64,000 bases of DNA from Sporosarcina ureae DSM 2281 (GCF_000425545.1 NZ_AUDQ01000004.1:124001-188000); one strand, 5' to 3'. Counted from the first letter of the stretch, positions 17,825 to 28,524 are shown. The notes: generated from the letters alone by a model not told the origin. Numbers and translations: made by a program.

Positions 17825-19009
17825 TTATTCTACAATAAGACGTTGGCGCGTCCGACTGAATAACATGAAAAAGCCGAGCGCGAACAGCACTATAACCATA
17901 AGAACCAAATACAGATGCTGATAGCCGATGATCGGTACAAGTAAACCGAGTACATACGGGCCAAAGCCGAAACCAAAGTCTAAGAAAATAAAGAACGTTG
18001 ACGTAGCAACACCTAAACGCTCAGGTTTCACACCTTGCAACGCAATCGCTTGTGCAGATGATTGGAAGTTACCAAACCCGAGCCCAAGAACACCGCCCGC
18101 TAGAAGTAGCATCCAACCTGCATTTGCCCCACTTAACAACAATAATCCAGCTGCAAATAATAACAACGAAGGATAAACAACAAACTTATTACCCTTTACA
18201 TCCAATAACCTACCGGTATATGGTCTCGAGAGCAGTACAGCAATGGCGTATACTAAAAAGAAGAAGCTGGCTGCACTTACCAAGTTGATTTCCTCAGCGT
18301 AGAACGAAATGAATGATAGCACACCAGAATAAGCGATAGCTGCTAACAACGTCACAAACGCAATCGGTAATGCCCGCACTTCTAATAATCCGTGAACTCC
18401 GAATTTCTTTGTTGTCGTCTGTACATTCTTTTTAGGCAGGACTGTTGGCTTTCTCTCAACGAAAAAGAACATGGCCGCACAACTAATACTGAGTACCAGA
18501 CAAAACATAAAGAGTATATTGAAATGATAGTGCTGACTTAAGAAAATACCGAAAAATGGTCCAATCGCTGTAGCGAGAACTGTACTTAAACTGAAATACC
18601 CAATGCCTTCACCTCTACGTGAAGGTGGAAGCATTTGAGCTACCATTGTACCTGTCGCGGTAGAAGAAATGCCAAGTCCAACACCATGGAAGAATCGGTT
18701 CGCCATTAATAACGGTAAGTTTACTGCGCCAAAATAAAAAACGGATGCCAATACAGTGACCAATAATCCAATCAATAGGATATTTCGGCTGCCGACTTTT
18801 TCTATTAACCCACCTACAGCAAGGCGTGCAATTAATGTTCCAATGATGAAAATACCTGACACAAGACCTGCAACACTTGTTGATACGCCATACTCCTTCA
18901 CTGCGTAAGGCGCAATCGTAACTATAAGTAAATACATGACTAACATTAAAAAGAAGTTAATGACTGATGTAACAATAAAGTCCTTTGTCCAAATTTTGCT
19001 ATTATTCAT
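17825..19009 (-). CDS. MFS transporter (probable drug/solute efflux)
   Basis: 394 residues, 12 predicted membrane helices, with the MFS loop 2-3 motif (GGLIEKVGSRNIL) and the GxxGPxxGG-like helix 5 region (TAIGPFFGIFLSQ) seen in drug antiporters. It follows a MarR regulator by 12 bp and is surely cotranscribed with it. MarR-MFS pairs commonly export toxic compounds, but the substrate cannot be read from sequence. Confidence 0.9.
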   Translation of the reverse strand: MNNSKIWTKDFIVTSVINFFLMLVMYLLIVTIAPYAVKEYGVSTSVAGLVSGIFIIGTLIARLAVGGLIEKVGSRNILLIGLLVTVLASVFYFGAVNLPLLMANRFFHGVGLGISSTATGTMVAQMLPPSRRGEGIGYFSLSTVLATAIGPFFGIFLSQHYHFNILFMFCLVLSISCAAMFFFVERKPTVLPKKNVQTTTKKFGVHGLLEVRALPIAFVTLLAAIAYSGVLSFISFYAEEINLVSAASFFFLVYAIAVLLSRPYTGRLLDVKGNKFVVYPSLLLFAAGLLLLSGANAGWMLLLAGGVLGLGFGNFQSSAQAIALQGVKPERLGVATSTFFIFLDFGFGFGPYVLGLLVPIIGYQHLYLVLMVIVLFALGFFMLFSRTRQRLIVE

Positions 19010-19021
19010 TCAACCACTCTC

Positions 19022-19441
19022 TTATTTATGAAGATTTTTATTTGCTATTTTTAACACACGAATTCCTGCTTCTAGATCTTCCACTGTAGCACCTTCAAGT
19101 AAATTGTCATAAAATACTTCCAAGTCAGCCATAACATTTACTACTGTAGCTTGTCCTTGTTCGGTCAATCCTATCCATTTCTCTCTGCGATCTGTTCCTG
19201 GCCGAATGCTCACTAAACCCATTTCCAATAGACGCTGGACAATTTTAGTGACACTCGGCTTTTCCACTTGTCTACGTAAAGCAATTTCTGCTGATGTCAT
19301 TTCACCATCTAACCATAACAACTTTAGTATTCCCCATTGTGAGTGAAATAATTGATACGGTGCCAACAAATTATTTAATCGATTTAACAATGGACGATAG
19401 AGTTGAACATATTCCGGGAAAAACTGTTGTGTTTGCTGCAT
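19022..19441 (-). CDS. MarR-family regulator
   Basis: 139 residues with a winged HTH (WGILKLLWLDGEMTSAEIALRRQVEKPSVTKIVQRLLEMGL) and the beta-wing IRPGTDRREKWIGLTEQG. First gene of a two-gene operon with the MFS transporter, probably its ligand-responsive repressor. AGGTG ribosome site before ATG. Confidence 0.93.
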   Translation of the reverse strand: MQQTQQFFPEYVQLYRPLLNRLNNLLAPYQLFHSQWGILKLLWLDGEMTSAEIALRRQVEKPSVTKIVQRLLEMGLVSIRPGTDRREKWIGLTEQGQATVVNVMADLEVFYDNLLEGATVEDLEAGIRVLKIANKNLHK

Positions 19442-19466
19442 AAAATTTACACCTCTTATTTGTTTA

Positions 19467-19481
19467 GTTAGTCTAGCTAAC
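19467..19481. promoter_or_regulatory. candidate MarR operator
   Basis: Palindrome GTTAG-TCTAG-CTAAC 26 bp upstream of the marR-type start codon, a position that would allow autorepression. Confidence 0.5.
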
Positions 19482-19627
19482 CATTTATTTTATTTTAAAT
19501 CTTTTTTTACGGAAAGTAAAGCAATAGCAAGGTACTTAACGCAATCTATTTGTACAGATATGATATGATGAAATAATATTCTCACACCGTAATTCACTAG
19601 CTGCGGGAATAAGGAACGAACAGGAGA

Positions 19628-20860
19628 GTGATACCCATTTGGAATAAGTATAAGAACACACCTTTTGTCGCTAAAATTACGATTGGATTTATTGCGGGCA
19701 CCTTACTTGGAATCTTTTTTAACGAATACACTACTTTCCTGAAACCATTTGGAACATTATTATTAAATTTGCTCAGCCTGATCGCCATTCCTGTCATCTT
19801 CCTGACAGTTGTATTAGCTGTTAATCAAATGAACTTAGCCCAACTTGGGAAAATGGGTGGTAAGTTAATACTCTATTATACGGCAACTACAGCGGCCGCC
19901 GTTTTAATCGGACTCTCATTGGCCATGTGGCTCAAGCCAGGTAGACATTTAACTTTACCTACTGACGCAGTAGTGGAACCTCCACATGCACCTGGATTTT
20001 CAGAAATTTTATTACAAATTGTACCAAAGAATATCTTCGAAGCCTTCACATCTGGTGATCTGATGGCCATTCTATTCGTCGCAATCATCATCGGCATGGC
20101 CATGTCTTCCATGAAATTTTCCAAAGATACGAAACTCGTTGAAATGGGCGATTTTCTTGATCGTTTCTTTAACGCATTAAATACGATGTTCTATAAAATT
20201 CTTGAAGGCGTGTTATTATATGCACCCATTGGAGTTTTCGCAATCAGTGCCACTGCTTTTGGTGAGCAAGGATGGGAAACATTACTTGGATTACTATCAT
20301 TCGTCGGTGTATTCTATCTTGGCGTTTTAATCCTCTGGTTATTTGTCTATAGCGGATTCTTGAAGTTTTTTGGTAATCCAGTATTGCCTTTTTATCGTAA
20401 TACAAAAGATGCCTATACAACTGCATTCTTCACTTCTAGTAGTATTGCTACGTTGCCCATTGCAATTGAATCTGCTAAAAAAGCGGGTGTCTCCGAGAAT
20501 ACAGCGAACTTCGCTTTACCACTCGGCGCAGTCTTCAATTCCGACGGCGGCGCATTGCGCATGGGTATTTCCCTTGTCTTCGCAGCGAATATCACGAACT
20601 TGAACTTATCTGCTGTAGATTTTATCGTCATCATCGCAATTGGAACCTTACTTTCTATTGGAACAGCTGGTGTTCCTGCTGCCGGATTGGTTACGCTATC
20701 TGCAGTACTTACTATGTTCGGATTACCGCTGGAGATTGTCGCTCTGATCGCCGGAGTTGATGCATTAATTGGTATGGCGGGTACCGCTTCCAATGTCATG
20801 GGGGATATTGTGGGTGCCGCTGTGGTGGATAAGAAAACGCCACGTAAGAAATTTGCATAA
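19628..20860 (+). CDS. dicarboxylate/amino acid:cation symporter (DAACS family)
   Basis: 410 residues, GltP/DctA family: SLIAIPVIFLTVVLAV, serine-rich FFTSSSIATLPIAIE, and the substrate/Na+ motif LPLGAVFNSDGGALR followed by TAGVPAAGLVTL and DALIGMAGTASNVMGD. Imports glutamate, aspartate or C4-dicarboxylates with Na+ or H+. The start is uncertain: GTG at 19628 is only 1 nt from AGGAG, whereas the family N-terminus would begin nearer the ATT codon at 19637, 10 nt from that site. Transcribed alone. Confidence 0.9.
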   Translation: MIPIWNKYKNTPFVAKITIGFIAGTLLGIFFNEYTTFLKPFGTLLLNLLSLIAIPVIFLTVVLAVNQMNLAQLGKMGGKLILYYTATTAAAVLIGLSLAMWLKPGRHLTLPTDAVVEPPHAPGFSEILLQIVPKNIFEAFTSGDLMAILFVAIIIGMAMSSMKFSKDTKLVEMGDFLDRFFNALNTMFYKILEGVLLYAPIGVFAISATAFGEQGWETLLGLLSFVGVFYLGVLILWLFVYSGFLKFFGNPVLPFYRNTKDAYTTAFFTSSSIATLPIAIESAKKAGVSENTANFALPLGAVFNSDGGALRMGISLVFAANITNLNLSAVDFIVIIAIGTLLSIGTAGVPAAGLVTLSAVLTMFGLPLEIVALIAGVDALIGMAGTASNVMGDIVGAAVVDKKTPRKKFA

Positions 20861-20911
20861 ACCACACCGTTGGTCAACGTTTAACAAGTATCGTTATCTA
20901 CAATTGAACAA

Positions 20912-20952
20912 CATCAAAAGGCAAACCTCAATGTGAGGCTTGCCTTTTGATG
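20912..20952. terminator. bidirectional terminator
   Basis: CATCAAAAGGCAA / TTGCCTTTTGATG hairpin with an inner CCTCA/TGAGG extension between two convergent genes; T runs on both strands. Confidence 0.9.
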
Positions 20953-20961
20953 TTTACTTTA

Positions 20962-22602
20962 TTATTGTGCAATGGCTTCCATTGAATGCACGATCATCTT
21001 TGCAGCATGTGCTCGCGTTGTGGAATCGTTTGGCATGAACTTGCCATTATCCCCTGTTGCAATATTCATTTGGTAAAGACCTGCTATTGCCCACTGCGTG
21101 TCTTTTGAGAACTTCTTAATATCTGTAAACGGTGCTGCTACTGTTGGCGTGAATGGCTTTCCAGTTGCTATTTCATACGTTCGACTCAATACTAATGCTA
21201 ACTGCGCACGAGTGATAGGCTTGTTTGGCATGAAGTGACCATTCACTCCACTTACTAAACCATAGTCATAAGCAGCTTGAATATCCCTCTTCGTGCTGTC
21301 CGCGTAGTCTGCTAAATCAGTAAATGCCGATTTCGTGCTTTTAGATTTTAAATCCAGCGCGCGAACGATGATTGACATGGCTTGTGCACGTGTGAGTGAC
21401 GTGTCCGGTCGGAAAGTGTGATCTGCATAGCCACTAACAATACCTTTCATTGCTGCCACTTCAATTACATCTTTAGCCCAATGATTTGTGATATCTGTAA
21501 ACATCACTGTTGGCTCAACCGGCTCTTGATCTATTGTGTATTTAGTATTCAAGTGTTGCATGCTCTTTTTGCCATTCTGATTAACGGCGTGAACAGAGAA
21601 ATGATACTCTTTATTCGGCTCGAGATCTGTAATTTCATATGATAAGACAGGTGACATCACTTCGCCTACCATTTTATCACCAGTATAGACTTGATACATG
21701 GAGACCATTCCCGTATCAATGACCGGTTTCCAGTTGAGTTCTACTGTAGTCGAATCTTTGGCTGTGACAGTAAGCACATCTTTTGCAAACCATGAATAGT
21801 TCTCCATCAATGATTTGCGGAAAGCCTCCATGACTACTTTGTAGCCTGCTTGACTTAAATGAATATTTTCAGGATTAGGCAAGTACGTATAAGGATCTTC
21901 AGCGATTTGCTTTGATGTGTCTACAAACTGTGCCGTAGTGCCTGTCATGCCTTGTTTAATCGCATCATTTAACGTTACGACAAGCTGATTTACTAATGGT
22001 TGATTCTGTGGACTCAAGTAAGGGAATGGATTGTAATAGCCCATTATATATACTTGTGCATTCGGATTCAGTTGATATATTTTATCCAATATTTTTTGCG
22101 TATTCATCCCGACTTTCATAATAGCCGCCTGTAATTCTTCCGAGTTGAATTGCGGTGTACCTTTGTCATCAAACGTAAACTTTGGCAACACGTCATTTGC
22201 ACCGATTGTTAACGTAATGAGATGTGCTTCTTTCACAGATTGATGAAGAGTAGCTGTTTTGTCGGAATGTCCGATCCCTACGATCGGCTTCGTGACGTCC
22301 ATCTCAAAATCCCTCAAGACATCATCCGTTTTATAGCCTGGGTATGAAAATCCTTTATTGCTGGCCTGCAAATCTTCACTTTTAGCCAGTTCCTCCGCTA
22401 AAAAGTCTGTATAGCCTTTACCGAGTTCGTTATTTGGTGTGACACCAGCTGCTAACGAATCCCCTAGCGCTAAATAATTAATAGGAGATATCCACGTAGG
22501 TGCTTTTTCAGGATCTGCAGCAGACGCTTGTAACGGCATGACTGCAATTTGAACTACTAAGGCAAATGCCATCACAACATAGCTAATCGACTTCTTGGTC
22601 AT
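20962..22602 (-). CDS. secreted SGNH/GDSL hydrolase with Fn3 and three SLH domains
   Basis: 546 residues. Signal peptide ends near AASA (about 28). GDSL-type esterase domain (about 38-280) has block I LALGDSLAAG, block III TIGANDV and block V NIHLSQAGY (catalytic His). A fibronectin type III-like module follows (about 285-365), then three S-layer homology repeats (about 370-546, FTDITNHWAKDVIEVAAMKG and two more). SLH domains bind pyruvylated wall polymer, so this is a lipase/esterase tethered to the cell surface. ATG at 22602 with AGAGGTGG 8 nt upstream is preferred to the GTG four codons earlier. Confidence 0.92.
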   Translation of the reverse strand: MTKKSISYVVMAFALVVQIAVMPLQASAADPEKAPTWISPINYLALGDSLAAGVTPNNELGKGYTDFLAEELAKSEDLQASNKGFSYPGYKTDDVLRDFEMDVTKPIVGIGHSDKTATLHQSVKEAHLITLTIGANDVLPKFTFDDKGTPQFNSEELQAAIMKVGMNTQKILDKIYQLNPNAQVYIMGYYNPFPYLSPQNQPLVNQLVVTLNDAIKQGMTGTTAQFVDTSKQIAEDPYTYLPNPENIHLSQAGYKVVMEAFRKSLMENYSWFAKDVLTVTAKDSTTVELNWKPVIDTGMVSMYQVYTGDKMVGEVMSPVLSYEITDLEPNKEYHFSVHAVNQNGKKSMQHLNTKYTIDQEPVEPTVMFTDITNHWAKDVIEVAAMKGIVSGYADHTFRPDTSLTRAQAMSIIVRALDLKSKSTKSAFTDLADYADSTKRDIQAAYDYGLVSGVNGHFMPNKPITRAQLALVLSRTYEIATGKPFTPTVAAPFTDIKKFSKDTQWAIAGLYQMNIATGDNGKFMPNDSTTRAHAAKMIVHSMEAIAQ

Positions 22603-22667
22603 TATACATACCACCTCTCTTTTCAGATTATTGTAAATTTAATGATAGTTGCTAGCTTGCCAGTTTG

Positions 22668-23486
22668 TCAAATTTTAGTTCGGACATCCCAGAGTTCCGG
22701 AAAGAAGCGATGATCAAGTACAGATTTTAGATAGTGAACACCCGAAGAGCCACCTGTGCCTTGCTTAAAGCCGATAATACGCTCCACTGTTTTCATATGC
22801 CTAAAGCGCCATTGCTGATGACTGTCTTCGATATCGACTAGCTTTTCCGCTAATTGATATAAATCCCAATATCGATCTACATCCCGATACACTTCAAGCC
22901 ATGCAGCCGCTACACTCGGATCTCCTTTATAAGTAATTGAAAAATCACGTGTGAGTAAGTCTGCCTTGATATCAAAACCTGCACGTGCCAAAGCTTGAAT
23001 GGCTACATCATAAATTCCCGGTGCCTCATACGCTTTCGCCAACCTCTTTGACAGCTCGTTATCCTTTTCATAGATTTTAATAATTTGTGGTTGTTTATAA
23101 CCTAAAGCAAACTCAATCAAACGATTTTGATAGGATTGGAATCCTGAAGCCTTTCCTAAACTATCGCGAAACTCCATGTACTCGGCAGGCGTCAATGTAG
23201 CCAAGACATCCCATGCCTGAATAATCTGAGTCTGAACCTTTGAGACGCGAGCTAACATTTTGAACGCTTCGGGCAATTCACCTTGCTGAATCAATTCGAT
23301 CGCTGTTTCTAGCTCATGTAAAATCAGCTTCATCCATAGTTCATTTACTTGATGAATAATGATAAAAAGCATTTCGTCATGATGTCCCGATAGACGCTTC
23401 TGGCTCGATAGTACCTGATCTAAATGCAAATACTCGCTGTACGTCATCGAATCCCTAAAATCGGTATGAATCCCTTTTTCCTTCAT
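22668..23486 (-). CDS. kynA: tryptophan 2,3-dioxygenase
   Basis: 272 residues, heme dioxygenase fold: [15 protein letters not shown] at the start and the distal segment [19 protein letters not shown]. It opens the indole ring of tryptophan to N-formylkynurenine. Last gene of the kynU-kynB-kynA operon; its start overlaps the kynB stop by 4 bp (ATGA). Confidence 0.97.
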   Translation of the reverse strand: MKEKGIHTDFRDSMTYSEYLHLDQVLSSQKRLSGHHDEMLFIIIHQVNELWMKLILHELETAIELIQQGELPEAFKMLARVSKVQTQIIQAWDVLATLTPAEYMEFRDSLGKASGFQSYQNRLIEFALGYKQPQIIKIYEKDNELSKRLAKAYEAPGIYDVAIQALARAGFDIKADLLTRDFSITYKGDPSVAAAWLEVYRDVDRYWDLYQLAEKLVDIEDSHQQWRFRHMKTVERIIGFKQGTGGSSGVHYLKSVLDHRFFPELWDVRTKI

Positions 23487-24115
23487 GACTGTAACCTCCT
23501 GACGACTGCACGGACAGGACTTCCATCCGCATCTTCCAATGCTAAAGGCAATGCAATCAACTCATAATTCCCCACTTCCAATGAATGTAATACTAAATTC
23601 TCGATGATAATCACATCATTGCGATATAACGAATGATGACCAAGTAGATCTTTGCTAGTCTCCGAATCAACGGATGGTGTATCTACGCCGATTAGGCGTA
23701 CACCTCGCTCCTTCAACAGTGGCCCGACATCTTCCCCAATGACAGTGAAGTTCTCAGGAAATTTCGTTGGAGTTGGGTGACTTCCCGTTTTCACTAAAAG
23801 TCGTTCTGCACCGTCGAAATCAAATGCTTCCAAATCTGCCCGTGTCACACAGCTAACTCCTGTCACGTCTACTAAACAAGCTTTGCCTATATACAAATCC
23901 ACTGGTAAATCCAAGATTTTTAATCCACCATCATCATAATGAAAAGGGGCATCCGTATGTGTGCCGATATGCGTACTCATCGTTAATTTACCTATGTTTA
24001 CCGAACCGGACTGCTCTTTCGATACGGCTACTTCATAGGCAAACGGTGTATCCCCAGGCCACTCCGCAATACGCTGATTCAATGGTTGTGTAATATCGAT
24101 CCATTGTTTCGTCAT
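23483..24115 (-). CDS. kynB: kynurenine formamidase (metal-dependent cyclase fold)
   Basis: 210 residues with the metal-binding motif [16 protein letters not shown] and the LLVKTGSH and GVDTPSVD signatures of bacterial KynB. Hydrolyses N-formylkynurenine to kynurenine and formate. Overlaps both neighbours by 4 bp, so the three enzymes are made together. Confidence 0.97.
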   Translation of the reverse strand: MTKQWIDITQPLNQRIAEWPGDTPFAYEVAVSKEQSGSVNIGKLTMSTHIGTHTDAPFHYDDGGLKILDLPVDLYIGKACLVDVTGVSCVTRADLEAFDFDGAERLLVKTGSHPTPTKFPENFTVIGEDVGPLLKERGVRLIGVDTPSVDSETSKDLLGHHSLYRNDVIIIENLVLHSLEVGNYELIALPLALEDADGSPVRAVVRRLQS

Positions 24116-25383
24116 GCCACCACCCCGCGTTCATTCGAAAATTGTTTATAAACATCTTCTTGCATAATCTTTTTGAGAATTTGTACCGTTTGCCAGACGT
24201 CTTCAAATGAATTATACAGTGCAACAGGTGCTAAACGAATACCGTCAGGCGCACGGAAGTCCGGAACGACACCTTGTGCTTTCAATGCTTGACATATTCT
24301 TGCGGCTTCCTTGTGCTGCAGTAATAAGTGGCCCCCACGTGAATCGTCCAGCGGGTTCCCGATACCAAATGAATACTCACCCAATTCATTATCTATACAA
24401 CTCAACATAAAGCTTGTGAGTTTCAATGACTTCTCACGGATTCTCTCCATTCCAAGTTCCTCGAACATTTCGAGTGAACCGAGTAGCGGAGCCAGGCTCA
24501 ATATATGCGGCGTGCCGATTTGGTATGCGCCTGCATCTGTTGCAGCTGTCATCGTATGATTCATATCAAATTGCTTGGTTTTATCAGAGCCAAACCATCC
24601 TGCAAGACCTGCCTTTTTACCGAAATGTCGTTCATTGACGAATAAACCACCAACGGAACCAGGTCCGCCATTCAAGTGTTTATATGTACACCAAAAAGCG
24701 AAATCTACGTCCCATTCATGAAGTGCATGTGGTACGGATCCAACCGAATGTGATAAATCGAATCCAATTATGATATCTCTTTCTTTTGCGGCTTGCGTAA
24801 GCGTTTTCATGTCTAGCACCTGACCACTGCGATATAGAACTGACGGCAGTACAATTAACGCGACGTCTTCCGTCATTGCCTCAATGATTCGCTTTTCATC
24901 AAGCGTAAGTCCATCTTCACTTTTCACACGTATCAGATGCTCTTCCGGATCAAGCCCCTGTACACGAATCTGACTTTGCAACGCATATATATCTGACGGG
25001 AAATTCAATTCATCCGCTAGTAATTTCGTTCGTTTTCCCAAAGGTCGATAAAATGTGGAAACCATTTGATGTAAATTGGTCGTAGTAGAACCTGTTGCAA
25101 TCACTTCAGATTTCTTCCCGCCAACTAATGGTGCCATTCTATCCCCTATTTGTTCTGCCATGTAATACCACGGATGCATTCCTTCCGTCCAGCCATCGAT
25201 TGCAAGTGTTTTCCATGTGTCTACCAGTTCGAATAACTTCGTTTCTGCACGCTTCGATAATAATCCAAGTGAATTTCCATCCATATAGATTTTCTCTAGC
25301 GGTAAATAAAATTCCTCTCTGTAAGGCGCAAATGAATCTTGCTGATCTAGTACTTTTGCAAACTCTAGTGTATTGGAGCTCAT
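24112..25383 (-). CDS. kynU: kynureninase
   Basis: 423 residues, PLP-dependent: [31 protein letters not shown] and the Schiff-base lysine in [13 protein letters not shown]. Converts kynurenine to anthranilate and alanine. It is first in the operon and its ATG at 25383 lies 7 nt from AAAGGAG; the frame's long upstream extension is non-coding. No anthranilate-degrading genes are visible nearby, so the pathway may end in anthranilate, alanine and formate. Confidence 0.97.
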   Translation of the reverse strand: MSSNTLEFAKVLDQQDSFAPYREEFYLPLEKIYMDGNSLGLLSKRAETKLFELVDTWKTLAIDGWTEGMHPWYYMAEQIGDRMAPLVGGKKSEVIATGSTTTNLHQMVSTFYRPLGKRTKLLADELNFPSDIYALQSQIRVQGLDPEEHLIRVKSEDGLTLDEKRIIEAMTEDVALIVLPSVLYRSGQVLDMKTLTQAAKERDIIIGFDLSHSVGSVPHALHEWDVDFAFWCTYKHLNGGPGSVGGLFVNERHFGKKAGLAGWFGSDKTKQFDMNHTMTAATDAGAYQIGTPHILSLAPLLGSLEMFEELGMERIREKSLKLTSFMLSCIDNELGEYSFGIGNPLDDSRGGHLLLQHKEAARICQALKAQGVVPDFRAPDGIRLAPVALYNSFEDVWQTVQILKKIMQEDVYKQFSNERGVVA

Positions 25384-25506
25384 ATACATTCTCCTTTCTA
25401 TCTGTACATAAATAATACCATATTGGCATTCAATATCGTCTGAATAATGGCATAACACGTCTCGATAATCTATGCTAGACTTTACAAAAAAGGAGGTTGC
25501 ACCACT

Positions 25507-25821
25507 ATGGAAAAATTTACAGAACAAGCCGTGGCAATCATTCAAGCCATTCCTCCAGGTCGTGTGATGACCTATGGACAAGTAGCTGCGGAAGCAGGAA
25601 ATCCTCGCGGCGCAAGACAAATTTCACGTATTTTACATTCGATGAGTGCTAAATATGAATTGCCTTGGCATCGTATCATCAATGCACAAGGTGGAATCTC
25701 GACTCCGGAAAACGCAGAAGGTAACGGCGAGACACAACGTGAGCGATTGCTCGCGGAAGGTGTTCAATTCAACGCAAACGACCGTGTCTCACTCGATACA
25801 TATCGTTGGCATCCGGACTGA
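25507..25821 (+). CDS. alkyltransferase-like protein (Atl, MGMT family)
   Basis: 104 residues covering the DNA-binding part of O6-alkylguanine-DNA alkyltransferases ([22 protein letters not shown]). The active-site PCHR motif reads PWHRI, so the acceptor cysteine is replaced by tryptophan. This is the hallmark of Atl proteins, which flag alkylated guanine for nucleotide excision repair without transferring the alkyl group. AAAGGAGG precedes the ATG. Divergent from kynU with 123 bp between starts. Confidence 0.93.
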   Translation: MEKFTEQAVAIIQAIPPGRVMTYGQVAAEAGNPRGARQISRILHSMSAKYELPWHRIINAQGGISTPENAEGNGETQRERLLAEGVQFNANDRVSLDTYRWHPD

Positions 25822-25852
25822 ATGGGAAGTATGTAGTTTGGGTTGTTGAGAT

Positions 25853-26125
25853 TGAGCGGTTACGACGTCGCTATGAGCGGTTGAGCCAGGTGTTTGAGCG
25901 CTCATAGAGATTGTTAGAGCGGTTGTGAGGTTGCTTTGAGCGGTTAAAGACGAACTATGAGCGCTTGAGCAAGCTGTTTGAGCGCTCACGGAGATTGTTA
26001 GAGCGGTTGTGAGGTTGCTTTGAGCGGATAAGGACGAACTATGAGCGCTTAAGCAAGATGATTGAGCGCTTACGGAGAGTGTTAGAGCGGTTGCTCGGTT
26101 GCTTTGAGCGGTTAAGCATGAACTA
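25853..26125. repeat. 21-bp tandem array, 13 units (TGAGCGGTT core)
   Basis: Thirteen 21-nt units with no indel, each beginning TGAGCG(G/C)T or AGAGCGGT, e.g. starts at 25853, 25874, 25895, 25916, 25937. A higher order of four units (84 bp) repeats three times. 21 nt equals seven codons: one plus-strand frame reads (Y/F/L)ER(L/S)xxx, interrupted by stops, and the minus strand reads (T/S)A(H/Q)Sxxx. No ribosome site. The same core occurs at 55.8 kb. Confidence 0.9.
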
Positions 26126-26183
26126 TGTCACTTATACAAATTAATGAGCGAAAACGCTAATTTCCACTTATATCAACACAGAA

Positions 26184-26217
26184 AAACGCTTGGCATCTTA
26201 TGTGCCAAGCGTTTTGT
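26184..26217 (-). terminator. terminator of the amino-acid ABC operon
   Basis: AAAACGCTTGGCA / TGCCAAGCGTTTT hairpin with T5 on the minus strand, right behind the ATPase gene. Confidence 0.9.
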
Positions 26218-26221
26218 CTAT

Positions 26222-26959
26222 CTATACTTGTAATAAACTCAAAAATTTCTTAGTTCGCTCATGCTTTGGATGGTTGAAGATCTCAGCTGGTGCACCGCGT
26301 TCTACAATGACACCATCATCTATAAAGATTACCTCATCGGCCACTTCCTTAGCGAACCTCATTTCATGTGTTACGACAGCCATCGTCATCCCTTCATGTG
26401 CTAAGTCCTTCATGACTCGAAGTACTTCACCGACAAGTTCAGGGTCGAGAGCGGATGTCGGCTCATCAAACAACATGACTTTCGGATCCATCGCAAGTGC
26501 TCGTGCAATTGCAACACGCTGTTGCTGACCGCCTGAAAGTTGGAAGGGATGCTTGTCCTTATGATCAGCCAATCCTACTTTATCTAGTAGCAGTTCAGCC
26601 TTCTTCACGGCTTCTTTATGCGATAGCCCTTTGACTGTAGTGAGTCCTTCCGTCACATTACCTGTCGTTGTCAGGTGCGGAAACAGGTTATAGCTCTGAA
26701 ATACCATTCCTGTCAAACGACGAAATGCACTGATAGATTTTTTCGAGACCGATGTATTAAAGTCTAGCTTCTGTCCATCTATAGACAGCACGCCACCATT
26801 CGGTGTTTCGAGCACATTCAGACAACGTAACAACGTAGATTTACCAGAACCTGAAGGACCGATAATCACGACCACTTTTCCCTGCTCGATTTCCAAGTCT
26901 ACATTTTTTATTACTTCTTGCGATCCGAAAGACTTTTTCAGTCCTTGTATAGAAATCAT
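26222..26959 (-). CDS. tcyC: amino-acid ABC transporter ATPase (cystine type)
   Basis: 245 residues: Walker [10 protein letters not shown], signature [15 protein letters not shown], Walker [17 protein letters not shown]-loop VTHEM. Polar amino acid uptake family; closest in layout and length to TcyC (YckI). Overlaps the permease gene by 4 bp. The cystine assignment is inferred from gene order and sizes. Confidence 0.9.
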   Translation of the reverse strand: MISIQGLKKSFGSQEVIKNVDLEIEQGKVVVIIGPSGSGKSTLLRCLNVLETPNGGVLSIDGQKLDFNTSVSKKSISAFRRLTGMVFQSYNLFPHLTTTGNVTEGLTTVKGLSHKEAVKKAELLLDKVGLADHKDKHPFQLSGGQQQRVAIARALAMDPKVMLFDEPTSALDPELVGEVLRVMKDLAHEGMTMAVVTHEMRFAKEVADEVIFIDDGVIVERGAPAEIFNHPKHERTKKFLSLLQV

Positions 26960-27672
26960 GATAATCCCCCTGACTTACCGACAACTCGATCCAGGCGTAT
27001 TTCAATTCTACCTTGGATGATCGACAAGATGAAACAAATTACCCAATATACTAGAGCCGCCATAATATAGACGAATAAAAACTCATAGTTCATAGAGGCA
27101 ATTTCTTGCGCCCGCCTAAATGTCTCAGCTACTAAAATAGTAGCTGCAAGCGACGTATCTTTCACCAGTCCAATAAAGGAATTCGAAAGCGGTGGTACGG
27201 AAACTCTAGCAGCTTGCGGCAAAACAATCTTCCGCAATGCCTGCAAGTAATTCATACCGATAGAATATGCTGCTTCCCACTGTCCTTTAGGAATGGACAG
27301 TATAGCTGCTCGAATGATTTCCGAGGCATAGGCACCGACATTCAATGAAAAGCCTATGATGGCCGACGGGAAGGGATCAATGGTGATGCCAATTGTCGGC
27401 AACCCGTAGAATATGATAAATAATTGTACAAGCAAAGGCGTTCCTCGGATAATTGATACATACACCCGCGCTATTGCTCGCAATAATTTATTAGATGAAA
27501 TTCTCGCTAATGCCGTAAAGATTGCAATGATCAATCCAATACTAAATGCGATGATTGCCAAGGGGATGGTATACTTAATAGCCCCTTCAATCAATGGCCC
27601 GATAGATGTTGATGCGATTTCTTGGAATCTTTGTATACGTTCGGGACTTAGTGCAATCGTATTAAGATACAT
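26956..27672 (-). CDS. tcyB: amino-acid ABC transporter permease (cystine type)
   Basis: 238 residues, His/Glu/Gln/Arg-opine TM family: [18 protein letters not shown] and [25 protein letters not shown] (the EAA loop that contacts the ATPase). Starts 11 bp inside the end of the binding-protein gene and lacks a strong ribosome site of its own, so translation is probably coupled. TcyB-like by order. Confidence 0.9.
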   Translation of the reverse strand: MYLNTIALSPERIQRFQEIASTSIGPLIEGAIKYTIPLAIIAFSIGLIIAIFTALARISSNKLLRAIARVYVSIIRGTPLLVQLFIIFYGLPTIGITIDPFPSAIIGFSLNVGAYASEIIRAAILSIPKGQWEAAYSIGMNYLQALRKIVLPQAARVSVPPLSNSFIGLVKDTSLAATILVAETFRRAQEIASMNYEFLFVYIMAALVYWVICFILSIIQGRIEIRLDRVVGKSGGLS

Positions 27673-28483
27673 CTTCGCCGAACCATTTTTCGGAGATCGT
27701 CTTCAATGTACCATCTTCACGCATCGCATCCAACGCTTTGTTTACTTCTTCTATTAAGTCTTCATTGCCTTGTCTGAATAAAAAGGCGCTCTCTGATTGA
27801 TTCTCTTCAGAGATTTCTTCTTCCTCAACAACTTTAATCGGCGCATCAGGTTTTTGTTTTAAGTAATCAAGTGCAGAAAGTTTATCATTATACGTGCCAT
27901 CTACTCGTTTTGAAACGACTAAGTCGACTCCTTGGTTGAATCCGTCGATTTTGATGATTTCCGCACCATTAGCTTTTGCTAGTTCGCCATAGTTACTTGT
28001 CAATGTCTGCGCAGCTTTCTTTCCTTCCATTCCATCAAACGCAATATCCGCGTCTTCACGAACGACCAAGACAGAGTTCGAGTGCGTATAGGCTTGAGAG
28101 AATTCATACTTTGCTTTGCGCTCTTCATTTACACCAACTTGATTGGCAATCATGTCAAATCGTTTCGCATCTAAACCTGCAAAAACAGCATCCCACTGTG
28201 TTTCAAAAAACTTTGCTTCCACGCCTAAACGTTTCGCAACTTCTTGTGTAACTTCCACATCATAGCCTGTGAGCTTTCCAGATTCATCGTGAAAAGAGAA
28301 AGGTGCGTATGTTCCTTCCGTTCCTACATTGAGCACACCGTTTGCGAGAACTTCTTCTAGCAGACCGTCTTGCTCTGCCGGTTTTTCAGCGGAATCATTG
28401 GGCTTACTTTCTTCTTTACCACCACATGCTACCAAAACAGCAGCCAATAAAACGATCATAAATGGTAGAAGTACTTTCTTCAT
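27662..28483 (-). CDS. tcyA: amino-acid (cystine) binding lipoprotein
   Basis: 273 residues with a lipoprotein signal (lipobox LVAC, Cys20) and a bacterial extracellular solute-binding family 3 domain ([36 protein letters not shown]). Captures the substrate outside the membrane. First gene of the operon, behind a strong sigma-A promoter. Cystine is the likeliest ligand from the TcyABC-like set; other polar amino acids are possible. Confidence 0.9.
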   Translation of the reverse strand: MKKVLLPFMIVLLAAVLVACGGKEESKPNDSAEKPAEQDGLLEEVLANGVLNVGTEGTYAPFSFHDESGKLTGYDVEVTQEVAKRLGVEAKFFETQWDAVFAGLDAKRFDMIANQVGVNEERKAKYEFSQAYTHSNSVLVVREDADIAFDGMEGKKAAQTLTSNYGELAKANGAEIIKIDGFNQGVDLVVSKRVDGTYNDKLSALDYLKQKPDAPIKVVEEEEISEENQSESAFLFRQGNEDLIEEVNKALDAMREDGTLKTISEKWFGEDVS

Positions 28484-28524
28484 CTATAAAACCCCACTAT
28501 TCTTATAAGTATTTGTTGTTTAGA

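Noticed and set aside
25789-25989. Minus-strand open frame with TAHS-type repeats
   Set aside because: It is the antisense reading of the 21-bp array and of the atl 3' end; no ribosome site. Described as a repeat instead.
25853-26125. CRISPR array
   Set aside because: Units are contiguous 21-bp tandem repeats without unique spacers, and no cas genes are present.
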